A stretch of DNA of 64,000 bases. Source: Clostridium carboxidivorans P7 (GTDB lineage Bacteria; Bacillota; Clostridia; Clostridiales; Clostridiaceae). The DNA lies in the NCBI RefSeq assembly GCF_001038625.1, contig NZ_CP011803.1, positions 3,100,001 to 3,164,000 on the forward strand. Direction: 5' to 3'. The translations under genes were made by a program, and so were the position numbers. Under the pieces are notes generated by a model. It was given only the letters and a program-made list of their open reading frames with translations, made no database searches and had not been told where the DNA came from. This document shows, piece by piece, positions 27,536 to 35,408 of the stretch; within the stretch, counting starts at the first letter, position 1, and each line of letters begins with the position of its first letter.

Positions 27536-29085
27536 TGAAAAGTAGGTTTAATGTAGTAAAAACTCAAAGCTTACAATGGAAACTTTTATCTAGATTTTTT
27601 TTAATATTAATGTTTCTACTGTTAATAATGGAATCTTATCAATATATAACTATGAAGAAGTATTTATATAAAAGTAATGAAGAGGTTTTGGAATACAGAT
27701 TTAGAAATGTTCCAATATATGATATAAAAAAAGTTCAAACCTCAAAAGATCTTGTAGAAAATTCCTCAATGCTTGTAGAAAAAATGTTGGATGCTAATAT
27801 AAGTGTATCCATTATTGATAATAATGGAAATATCATTGCTAGCGATAGTAGAAGTAAAGATTTAGAAATTCACAAAAACCCCAATTACAATTTAGATAAA
27901 CATGAAAGTAATGGTGACAATAAAGTAAAATATCCTGTTTCAATTCCTAAGCTTCCACAAGATCTTTATATAAAACAGATTCGTAAAAATGGAAATTTAG
28001 ATGGATATATACTAGCTAGAGATGAAAATAAAAATTTGCAAGTAATTATTTTGCGTAAACTTGGAAATGAGCATTCAAGTGCTGGTTTAGTTCAATTAAG
28101 CACTCCAGCAGGTCCAATTGAAGACATACTTCTAAAGCAAATATACACGTATATTGGTGCTTCTATTTTAGTACTAATTGTAGGTGCTTTACTTGGATTA
28201 ACAATTTTTAAATATACCTTAAAACCACTTCATAATGTAACTAACACTGTGAAAAAAATAAATGCAGATGAACTAAATACTCGTTTGCCCTTAGAAACTG
28301 GACAAATTGAAATTGATACACTGTCAAAGGCTTTTAATGATATGCTTCAACGTATAGAAATATCCTTTGAACAAGAACAATACATTAAAGAAAAAATGAG
28401 ACAATTTATTTCCGATGCTTCTCATGAGTTAAGAACTCCTCTTACTTCAATTCATGGATTCGTAGAAGTTTTGTTAAGAGGTGCTGCAAAAGATGAAAAA
28501 AAATTGAATTTAGCATTAAACAGCATTTTAATTGAAAGTGAACGTCTTACTAAATTAGTTAATGATTTATTATTATTAACTAGACTAGAGAGGAAAGCTC
28601 CTGTAGAAATGAAGAAAGAAAACATTAGTCATATTGTAGAAGAAGTTTATCCTCAATTACAAATACTAGCGAAAGAAAGAAAACTTTTATTACAATTAGA
28701 AGATGACCTACTTATTACTGGAAATAGAAATCAAATTAAGCAAGTTATTTTCAATTTAGTTCAAAATGCTGTACACCATACTGATGAAAAAAATGGTGTT
28801 ATTAATATAAGCACAAATCTTATAGAAGAATCCAAAAATAAATTTATAGTGCTAAAAATATCTGATAATGGAACTGGTATACCTAAAGAACAGCTAAACA
28901 GCATATTTGATAGATTTTTTAGAAGTGAATCTCACAGATCCCGTAAACATGGCGGTTATGGTTTAGGTCTTTCTATAGTTAAATCCATAATAGAATCCCA
29001 TGATGGAACAATTGAAGTAGTTAGTGATTTAGGCTTAGGTGCTGCTTTTATTATATATTTAAAGCCATTTGTAGAAATAAATTAG
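27535..29085 (+). CDS. Membrane sensor histidine kinase
   Basis: 516 residues. Membrane helices at about 20-38 and 204-226 bracket an extracytoplasmic domain; a HAMP domain follows (about 228-280). The H-box SDASHELRTPLTS gives H297; N-box NLVQNAVHH, G1 DNGTGIP and G2 GYGLGLSIVKS are all intact. It is the cognate kinase of the regulator just upstream. The two-component pair is divergent from the yhgE-like gene, which is a likely target. A family A repeat follows 33 bases behind the stop. Confidence 0.92.
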   Translation: MKSRFNVVKTQSLQWKLLSRFFLILMFLLLIMESYQYITMKKYLYKSNEEVLEYRFRNVPIYDIKKVQTSKDLVENSSMLVEKMLDANISVSIIDNNGNIIASDSRSKDLEIHKNPNYNLDKHESNGDNKVKYPVSIPKLPQDLYIKQIRKNGNLDGYILARDENKNLQVIILRKLGNEHSSAGLVQLSTPAGPIEDILLKQIYTYIGASILVLIVGALLGLTIFKYTLKPLHNVTNTVKKINADELNTRLPLETGQIEIDTLSKAFNDMLQRIEISFEQEQYIKEKMRQFISDASHELRTPLTSIHGFVEVLLRGAAKDEKKLNLALNSILIESERLTKLVNDLLLLTRLERKAPVEMKKENISHIVEEVYPQLQILAKERKLLLQLEDDLLITGNRNQIKQVIFNLVQNAVHHTDEKNGVINISTNLIEESKNKFIVLKISDNGTGIPKEQLNSIFDRFFRSESHRSRKHGGYGLGLSIVKSIIESHDGTIEVVSDLGLGAAFIIYLKPFVEIN

Positions 29086-29117
29086 AAAAATAACTACTAT
29101 AATTCTTAACAAAATCA

Positions 29118-29412
29118 TTATGCAATGTAAGGTGCAGTAGAAGTTTGGATTTTAACTTTTACTTCGTGATATATGGTAAGTGTGTCATCACGGCTAAATG
29201 TTTTAATTATTCTAAAGCTCGAAGATTTGGAAAACCTAAGAACTTTGTCAAACTCGGTTCCCTCAAACAGGACTAAAGTTCTAAGGCTTTCCAAATCTTC
29301 GAGCTAAGAATAATACTAAAACAATTTAGCTAATGTGATGACACACTTACCATATATCACTACCTAAAAGTTAAAATCCAAACTAGTAACTTCAATTGTA
29401 CACATATAATTA
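29118..29412 (+). repeat. Family A repeat, copy 3 (long)
   Basis: About 295 bases of nearly continuous palindrome. Outer arms AAGTTTGGATTTTAACTTTT and AAAGTTAAAATCCAAACTAG, then ATATGGTAAGTGTGTCATCA paired with the same read backwards, then AGCTCGAAGATTTGG with CCAAATCTTCGAGCT around a TTGTCAAACTCGGTTCCCTC loop. The copy at 50911 is almost identical; copies 1 and 5 keep only the outer arms. Confidence 0.9.
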
Positions 29413-29546
29413 AATTGTCATAAGTTATTTTAGTAATTCAAAATTATATTTATCTTTGACAATTCATCAGAATATCCTTTATCAGTAAGAAATGCTTCCT
29501 TAATCGTATTATAAGCAATTTTTCATATTAGAATTACAATATTACT

Positions 29547-29798
29547 ACACAACTTTTTAGGTGGAGGAAGCTTTGAATATATGGTGTATAAAAGCTTTTG
29601 AGAGAATTTAGGAGCTCTTATGTCTAAAATTTAAAAAATCTCGTAATTTGAATCAGGACGATTCAAGCCGCGAAAGTCCCAGGACGGGACATTTGAGTGG
29701 GTAGAGATTTTTTAAATTTTAGGCATTAGAGCTCCTTAATGAACGGTTGGCTTTTATACACCATATATTCAATGCGAACTCCACCTAAAAAGTTGTGT
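29547..29798 (-). repeat. Family B repeat, copy 3
   Basis: 252-base inverted repeat with ends ACACAACTTTTTAGGTGGA and its complement and the same nested core as copy 2. On the minus strand it begins about 38 bases after the stop of the DUF1002 gene. With family A copy 3 it forms a composite across the gap between two converging genes. The bases in between (29413-29546) match the A-B spacer at 12631-12798. Confidence 0.88.
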
Positions 29799-29836
29799 CG
29801 CATAATTCCGTAATAAATTATATAATTTAGCTTTGC

Positions 29837-30709
29837 TTACTTGAATATGCCATCAAAGAAATTTCTGATAGCAGCCCATATCTTACCGAAAAAGCTCTTA
29901 GCTTCATCACTTTGTAAAGTTGTCTTTAATTGATCTGTAACACCATTTAACTGACTCTTCAAATCATTAAAATTCAAATTCAAACCATTTATCTTATTCA
30001 TTAAAGAAGTTAAATTCTTTATATCAGCATCACTTAAATTATAATTGTATTTTCCAGTTACATCTTTTACTATTTTTTCTACTTGTTCTTGATTCTTAGG
30101 TTTTTCTTTAACTACTTCTTTTTTTACTTCATTTACTAATCCAGCTGCTTTATCTTGTCCGATTTTTTCGCCTAAATTACCAGTAGTAACTAACTCTGCA
30201 TTAGCTGCTTCTTTTTTATTTTCATCAATCTTCTTTCCACCAGTACTGTTCTCAAAACCTTTTAGTATTCCTGTAAGAGCTGCTGTACCAGATACATTAA
30301 ATGGAGCTGCTGCTTTAACATTCGCATTTTTTATACCTGCAGTAATTAATGCATTTCTTATCATACTTTCGTTAACCCAGTATATATTATGTGTTGATAC
30401 TTTCAATCCACCTTCATTAGTAGGCTCTACATAAGAACAAGATATGGATCTAGTTCCTATCTGCTTGTCACTAGCTACCCCTTTTAAATACTTAGCTTCT
30501 TCATCTCTATTAACTTCAAGTACATTTGCTTCTTCTTTAGTAACACCAAAGTACTTAAGCATTTCTTGTTTTTGACTATCAGTTAAATCTGCTCCTAATG
30601 TAACATTTTTATAAGCATCCGCATGAACCTGACTTAATGGCATATACATTGCTACAGTCATAACAATGAACATAACTAGTAACTTACTCATAATCACTTT
30701 AAATTTCAT
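29837..30709 (-). CDS. Secreted DUF1002-family protein
   Basis: About 290 residues from the ATG at 30709 (MKFKVIMSKLL), chosen because AAAGGAGAG lies upstream; an earlier ATG at 30748 has no ribosome site. A signal peptide ends near SQVHADA. The rest matches the DUF1002 family: TLGADLTDSQKQEMLKYFG, a middle SGTAALTGILKGFE block and a C-terminal helix pair ending FFDGIFK. Function is unknown; members are common in clostridia and bacilli and often lie near cell-envelope genes. No transmembrane anchor beyond the signal is visible, so the protein is probably released or wall-associated. Confidence 0.8.
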   Translation of the reverse strand: MKFKVIMSKLLVMFIVMTVAMYMPLSQVHADAYKNVTLGADLTDSQKQEMLKYFGVTKEEANVLEVNRDEEAKYLKGVASDKQIGTRSISCSYVEPTNEGGLKVSTHNIYWVNESMIRNALITAGIKNANVKAAAPFNVSGTAALTGILKGFENSTGGKKIDENKKEAANAELVTTGNLGEKIGQDKAAGLVNEVKKEVVKEKPKNQEQVEKIVKDVTGKYNYNLSDADIKNLTSLMNKINGLNLNFNDLKSQLNGVTDQLKTTLQSDEAKSFFGKIWAAIRNFFDGIFK

Positions 30710-30892
30710 AATTTTAGTCTCTCCTTTGCCTTTCATGAAAATAACCAAATAAATTAATCTAAAATCAAGATAAACTTTACTTATTTTTTATTTGGCAGCA
30801 TTTAAAATAACATTTATTATTATATTATAACTTTACTTCTCAGTCTATGAAATAATTATTAACCTTTACTTTTTTATTGTATAAGTCAAATT

Positions 30893-31642
30893 TTAATACT
30901 GAATATCTTTTAAACACAAACCTTTTGCTGCTGCCATAGGACCTGCTTCTGCTCTTTTCTTTTCATATAAAATTTTCTCCACATCTGATGGCTTAAGAAT
31001 TCCCTTGCCTACATCTAAAAGAGTACCTACAATAATTCTCACCATATTTAATAAAAATGAATTTCCATTCACTTCTATTCCTATCATGCCATGCTCTTCT
31101 GTTATACTTATGTAATTAATAGTTCTAACAGTAGATTTAGTATTAGACTTTAAACTAGTAAAGCTTTGAAAATCATGAGTTCCTGTCAATACTTCCGCTG
31201 CATCTCTCATTTCACTTAAATTAAGATTTTCTTCAACATGATAAGCATACTTTCTATTAAACACATTTCTAAATTTATTATTATTTATTGTATACAAATA
31301 AGTTTTTGATTTTGCATTATACCTTGCATGAAACCTTTCGCTTGTATCCCTTAAGGATTTAACTACAATGTCTTCAGGTAAAAACTCATATAGATACTTC
31401 AACATATCTTCTACAGTCAATATGGAATCAGTATGAAAATTTGCTACATAATTTTCAGCATGAACTCCTGTATCAGTTCTTCCACAACCTACTACTTGAA
31501 TGTCTTCTCCTGTCATTTTAGATAACACACTTTCTATTTTATCCTGTATAGTTGACACACTATTATTATCCTTATGATTTTGTTTTTGCCATCCTTTGTA
31601 TCTACTTCCGTCATATTGTATTAACATTTTTAAATTTCTCAT
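30893..31642 (-). CDS. truA: tRNA pseudouridine synthase A
   Basis: 249 residues, the standard length. It makes pseudouridine at positions 38-40 of the tRNA anticodon arm. The catalytic aspartate lies in [11 protein letters not shown], and [15 protein letters not shown] and [13 protein letters not shown] are the other family motifs. The start is ATG after GAGGAGGG. It appears to be a single-gene unit: a terminator and a family C repeat separate it from the upstream formate channel gene. Confidence 0.95.
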   Translation of the reverse strand: MRNLKMLIQYDGSRYKGWQKQNHKDNNSVSTIQDKIESVLSKMTGEDIQVVGCGRTDTGVHAENYVANFHTDSILTVEDMLKYLYEFLPEDIVVKSLRDTSERFHARYNAKSKTYLYTINNNKFRNVFNRKYAYHVEENLNLSEMRDAAEVLTGTHDFQSFTSLKSNTKSTVRTINYISITEEHGMIGIEVNGNSFLLNMVRIIVGTLLDVGKGILKPSDVEKILYEKKRAEAGPMAAAKGLCLKDIQY

Positions 31643-31768
31643 ATGAACCCTCCTCTAATTTGTCTGATGACTACCCTGGAATAAATTATATGAAACTTCG
31701 TAAACATATAATAACACTGATTTTACATATATTCTATACCTTTACCATAATTTATTTTATTTTATAGA

Positions 31769-31799
31769 AAAAGCCCATGAATTAATATTTCATGAGCTG
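31769..31799 (-). terminator. Terminator behind the formate channel and family C repeat
   Basis: On the minus strand AGCTCATGAAATATTAATTC is followed by ATGGGCT and TTTTTCT. It ends the unit that holds the formate channel gene and family C copy 1. Confidence 0.8.
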
Positions 31800-31802
31800 T
31801 TA

Positions 31803-32065
31803 TCAAGTGATTCTTAGACTCAGGTGGAGTTTGCCTGTGAGGAATGCCTCTTACCTGAGCAAGCTCGTAAAATACCATTTAGGTATTTATTGCCGGAGCA
31901 AAGCTCGTAAAATGCCATTTAGGCATTTATTGCCGGAGCAAAGCTCGTAAAATGCCATTTAGGCATTTTACCCATCTGAGTCTTAGAAGAACTTATCCAG
32001 GCGCGTAGCAGTGCTTATCCCCCCACTTGAAGAAGGTGGGGGGATTAGCAATGGTAGCGATCGGA
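31803..32065 (-). repeat. Family C structured repeat, copy 1 (three inner modules)
   Basis: About 263 bases. A 17-bp outer stem (TTCTTAGACTCAGGTGG with CCATCTGAGTCTTAGAA) encloses three tandem CTCGTAAAATnCCATTTAGG modules. A second hairpin, ATCCCCCCACTT-GAAG-AAGGTGGGGGGAT, lies beyond it, closed by TGCTTA/TTAGCA. Copy 2 (34143) has the same stems with paired changes. It begins 11 bases after the stop of the formate channel gene. Confidence 0.85.
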
Positions 32066-32076
32066 TCAACTAAACT

Positions 32077-32934
32077 TTATTTACTTACACCGTTATTTGA
32101 AACTTCACTACTTTTTCTTGCTGGAATATATTTATATGCTAAATAATATGCAAGTCCAACTAATATTGCACCACCTACTATATTGCCAAGAGTAACTGGT
32201 ATTAAATTCTGAACCATATGTGATCCATCTATCATTTTATCAGGTGCTATTCCAGAAGCTTTAATAAAAGCTGGATTAGATTTAGCAAATATACCAGCTG
32301 TTAAAAAATACATATTAGCTACGCAATGCTCAAATCCACAAGTAACAAATGCCATAATAGGAAACCATATTATAACTAGCTTACTAATAACATCCTTGGC
32401 TGCTGAAGCTCCCCAAACAGCTAAACATACTAAAAAATTACACATTATTGCACTGGCAAAGGCTGTCCCAAAAGAAAGATTACCTTTTGTAGATGCAGTC
32501 TTTATTACAACTCCACCAAGCTTACCTGCACTTAAACCAAATACCCCTGCTTCAAATACTAAAAATGCTATTAAAATAGAACCAATAAAATTCCCTATAT
32601 ACACCACTACCCAATTTTTTAACATCTCTTTTATGTTTATCTTTCCGTCTGCTAGTGGCACAACCATAAGGCAGTTTCCTGTAAATAATTCTGCTCCACA
32701 AATTACCACCAACATAAGTCCTACTGGAAATACTGCTCCTCCTGCAAACTTAGATACCCCAACGTTAGTTATACTGTGTGAAACTACTGCAGAAACAGCT
32801 CCCCCAACAGCTATAAATGCACCTGCCAAAATACCTAATACCAATTGTTGCCAAGTCGTTAATTTTGCTTTGCCGCAGCCACTACCTATAGAAGCATCAC
32901 ACAGTTCGCCGGGTTTTAACATCATACTATCCAT
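32077..32934 (-). CDS. Formate/nitrite transporter (FocA/NirC) family channel
   Basis: 285 residues with six membrane helices, the family length. These proteins form pentameric channels for formate, nitrite or hydrosulfide. Typical patches are GGAVFPVGLMLVVICGAELFTGN near 65-90, NFIGSILIA near 115 and CGFEHCVANMYF near 200. In many members the latter carries the central His (H203 region), here EHCVANM. The start is ATG after AAAGGAG. The modA gene is upstream on the same strand but separated by almost 400 bases. Both would suit a formate dehydrogenase system, which is not in the window. Confidence 0.9.
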   Translation of the reverse strand: MDSMMLKPGELCDASIGSGCGKAKLTTWQQLVLGILAGAFIAVGGAVSAVVSHSITNVGVSKFAGGAVFPVGLMLVVICGAELFTGNCLMVVPLADGKINIKEMLKNWVVVYIGNFIGSILIAFLVFEAGVFGLSAGKLGGVVIKTASTKGNLSFGTAFASAIMCNFLVCLAVWGASAAKDVISKLVIIWFPIMAFVTCGFEHCVANMYFLTAGIFAKSNPAFIKASGIAPDKMIDGSHMVQNLIPVTLGNIVGGAILVGLAYYLAYKYIPARKSSEVSNNGVSK

Positions 32935-33330
32935 ACAAATTCTCCTTTCATTATAGAAATCTTATATAATTATATGTTAATTTATAATGCACTAATTACA
33001 GATTTGTTTGAAAGTAATGTTAAAAATTTAACTTAGCATGATAAAATTAAGCATATTTAAATTATTTGAAATGCCAATTTATAGGCACTTCAAATAATTT
33101 AAATACATTTTATATCCACATTGTTTTAATTTTTCCAATATCCTATATTGACTCAAGTATAACGTTTTCAAGAGCTTATGTCAATTTACATTTTACATTT
33201 GTTAACATACAACATTAGTTCAAATTATAAATCATATTGTGTATTTGAGCCCAGTTTATTTGTACTATATTTAACAATTTTTATGTAAAAATTTTCTTAA
33301 AATACTCTGTACAATACATTGCTATTGTAC
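32935..33330. other. Gap between modA and the formate channel gene, with a long palindrome
   Basis: 396 AT-rich bases without a gene. At 33055-33104 a 50-base palindrome (ATTTAAATTATTTGAAATGCC with the complement around AATTTATA) could be the modA terminator or an operator for the channel gene. I see no other clear signal. Confidence 0.5.
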
Positions 33331-34116
33331 TTATTTTACGCTAACTTCAAATCCATATTTTTTAAAGATTTCTTTTGAACTATCTGTAGTTAAATAATCC
33401 AAAAATTTCTTTGCAGTTTCTTTTTCTTTAGATGCTGTAACTATTGCTTCTGGATAAACTATTGGTTTATGCGAACTTTCACTGATGGTTTCAGCTATTG
33501 TACTGTTCTTTAATACAGTAGCATCTGATTTATATACAATACCCGCAGCTGCTTCTCCATTTTCTACATATTGAACTACTTGTTTAACATCCTTTGCATA
33601 TACAATTTTACTTTGTACTTTATCCATTATATTTAATTTTTCTAAACTTTCTTTTCCATATTGTCCTGCTGGTACTACAGTAGGTTCACCCATTGCAAGT
33701 TTAGAATTAATATTCACAAGATCTGAAGTTGATTTTATTTTATCTTTATAATCCTTTGCTACTATTAACACTAATTTATTATTCAATAAATTTTTTCTAC
33801 TGCTTTTATCAATTAAATTTTCTTTTTCTAAATTATCCATTTGCTGTTTTCCTGCTGATATAAATACATCTGCTGGTGCACCTTGTTCTATTTGTTTTTG
33901 TAATGTTCCTGATGCTCCAAAATTAAAAGTAAGCTTCACATTGTTATCCTTTTCAAATTTAGGTTGAATTTCCGTTAATGATTCTTTCAAGCTGGCAGCA
34001 GCTGAAATAGTGATATTTTTAGGACTTTGTTTTGAAGTTTCTGAATTTTTTTGTGAACATCCAGAAAAAATTAAGGTAGCAGCCAAAATACTTAGAACTA
34101 GTAAATTTTTTTTCAA
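33331..34116 (-). CDS. modA: Molybdate ABC transporter substrate-binding lipoprotein ModA
   Basis: 261 residues. The lipobox FSGCSQ anchors it to the membrane. Motifs of ModA are present: SAAASLKESL near 40, FNFGASGTLQKQIEQGAPAD near 65-85 and DVKQVVQYVENGEAAAGIVY, which hold the oxyanion-binding serines. The start is TTG after GGGAGGGG. No modB or modC is adjacent, which is unusual, so the permease and ATPase must lie elsewhere or be missing. Family C copy 2 occupies its upstream region, so it is either the leader or the promoter-bearing segment. Confidence 0.9.
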   Translation of the reverse strand: MKKNLLVLSILAATLIFSGCSQKNSETSKQSPKNITISAAASLKESLTEIQPKFEKDNNVKLTFNFGASGTLQKQIEQGAPADVFISAGKQQMDNLEKENLIDKSSRKNLLNNKLVLIVAKDYKDKIKSTSDLVNINSKLAMGEPTVVPAGQYGKESLEKLNIMDKVQSKIVYAKDVKQVVQYVENGEAAAGIVYKSDATVLKNSTIAETISESSHKPIVYPEAIVTASKEKETAKKFLDYLTTDSSKEIFKKYGFEVSVK

Positions 34117-34142
34117 TACAATCCCCTCCCAAAATTTTCAAA

Positions 34143-34324
34143 TCAAGTGATTCTTAGACCCAGGTGAAGTTTACCTATGAGTAATACCTCTTACCTGAGC
34201 AAAAGCTCGTAAAATACCATTTAGGTATTTTACCATCTGAGTCTTAGAAGAACTTATCCAGGCGCGTATCAGTGCTTATTCACCACCTGAAGAAGGTGGT
34301 GTATTAGCAATGGTAGCGATCGGA
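34143..34324 (-). repeat. Family C structured repeat, copy 2 (one inner module)
   Basis: About 182 bases, same layout as copy 1 but with one CTCGTAAAATACCATTTAGG module. Its second hairpin reads ATTCACCACCT-GAAG-AAGGTGGTGTATT where copy 1 has C/G runs, so both arms changed together. It lies between the terminator of the ModE-like gene and the modA start. Confidence 0.85.
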
Positions 34325-34364
34325 AAAAAAATCGTTACACTATTTAAAGTATAACGACTTTTTA
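34324..34364 (-). terminator. Terminator of the ModE-like/thioredoxin-fold unit
   Basis: On the minus strand GTCGTTATACT, loop, AGTGTAACGA, followed by eight T residues. Confidence 0.85.
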
Positions 34365-34405
34365 CACTATTGTAAACAATATTTCACCATTTATTAACTT
34401 ACATA

Positions 34406-34741
34406 CTAATTATTTTTAAAATGTTTGGAAAAAATATCTTGCAAAGCTTCATTGCATTCATCCAAAAATTCATTATATGTTTTGATAAAATCCTCAGCTT
34501 CTGGAGTAAGAATAGATCCCCCTCCTTTATTTCCTCTTGATTTACTTACTAAAAGTTCAAAACCTAATCTTTTACCCGCATTTTTAATCAGATTATGAGC
34601 TTTATTATAGGACATACCCATGCTTTTGGCAGCTTCTGATAGAGAACCTAAATTTTTTACTCCTATTAAAAGATTATATACACCTTTTCCAAAAGTTCTC
34701 CCCTCATCCTGCAGCCAAATTTTATATTTAAGTTTTACCAT
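34406..34741 (-). CDS. ModE-type HTH regulator without molybdate-binding domain
   Basis: 111 residues from the ATG at 34741, which has AGAGGTG upstream; a longer frame to 34894 overlaps the next gene and has no ribosome site. The winged helix shows LGSLSEAAKSMGMSYNKAHN and a GNKGGGSILTP wing, as in the N-terminal domain of ModE. The two TOBE domains that bind molybdate in full-length ModE are absent. Such short forms are common in Firmicutes. It neighbours modA, so regulation of molybdate uptake is likely, but how it senses molybdate is not evident. Confidence 0.85.
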   Translation of the reverse strand: MVKLKYKIWLQDEGRTFGKGVYNLLIGVKNLGSLSEAAKSMGMSYNKAHNLIKNAGKRLGFELLVSKSRGNKGGGSILTPEAEDFIKTYNEFLDECNEALQDIFSKHFKNN

Positions 34742-34754
34742 TAAATTTTCACCT

Positions 34755-35015
34755 CTAACTACAAGCCTTTTCAAATACCTTCCGAACAATATCTTTAGAA
34801 GGAACCCCTTCATGTACCTTAACCCCATCAACATAATAAGTAGGTACATAATAATAATCATATTGTTTAGCAATATCAGGTTCACGTTCTTCATCCACTA
34901 TTTTTATTTCAATGTCTTCGTATTTAGGGTTTTCTTTTTTTACCTCTTCCATAAAAGAAAATGCTTGCTTACAATATGGACACCACGAAGTTATAAACAT
35001 TATTACAGTTTTCAT
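34755..35015 (-). CDS. Glutaredoxin/thioredoxin-fold protein with CPYC motif
   Basis: 86 residues, with the redox motif SWCPYC near residue 12 and the cis-proline region YYVPTYYVDG. It reduces disulfides or mixed disulfides; its electron donor in an organism that may lack glutathione is unknown. The start is ATG after GGTGAT. It lies 13 bases upstream of the ModE-like gene on the same strand and is probably co-transcribed. Confidence 0.85.
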   Translation of the reverse strand: MKTVIMFITSWCPYCKQAFSFMEEVKKENPKYEDIEIKIVDEEREPDIAKQYDYYYVPTYYVDGVKVHEGVPSKDIVRKVFEKACS

Positions 35016-35049
35016 TTGTTTTTATCACCTAACTTTCATAAGAAAAAAC

Positions 35050-35238
35050 TTACTTATCACATTTAGTAATTACGGGTTTCCCGTTTTCATCTAATAGTAC
35101 TGTTAAACCACCTGCATATCCTGCAAAAGAAAATAAATAATTCACACCAGTTTGCTTATCTCTAATAATTTTATTTCCTTCCAAATTTCCCTCAGAAAAA
35201 ACTACTTCAAACCTTTTATTTTTATTATCTTCCAGCAT
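35050..35238 (-). CDS. DUF6440-type small protein
   Basis: 62 residues: RFEVVFSEGNLEGNKIIRD, TGVNYLFSFAGYAGGLTVLL and KPVITK form two short beta-rich blocks typical of DUF6440, whose function is unknown. Start ATG after AGGTAAAATGAT. It is 34 bases upstream of the thioredoxin-fold gene and is likely the first gene of that small unit. Confidence 0.7.
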   Translation of the reverse strand: MLEDNKNKRFEVVFSEGNLEGNKIIRDKQTGVNYLFSFAGYAGGLTVLLDENGKPVITKCDK

Positions 35239-35408
35239 ATCATTTTACCTAAGTTATTTAATTATTAAATAATTAGGATTTTTCACTTCCTTTCTCATAA
35301 CATATTTTTAAAGTCATAAACATTTAAGTGATTTTGTAAATTGTACTATTTATAGTTACCTTTTCTTAAATTTTATCACAAAAATACTAAGTTTACACCC
35401 TATAAAAG

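Noticed and set aside
31803..31980. Three tandem 38-40 base repeats that could suggest a CRISPR array
   Set aside because: Units are contiguous with no spacers, are palindromic, and belong to the family C structure; no cas genes are present.
32396..32956. A 186-codon open frame on the plus strand opposite the formate channel gene
   Set aside because: It is the antisense of an obvious membrane channel, proline/threonine-rich as expected from reversed hydrophobic codons, and has no ribosome site.
34742..34894. A 51-codon N-terminal extension of the ModE-like gene
   Set aside because: It overlaps the thioredoxin-fold gene out of frame, while a good ribosome site precedes the ATG at 34741.
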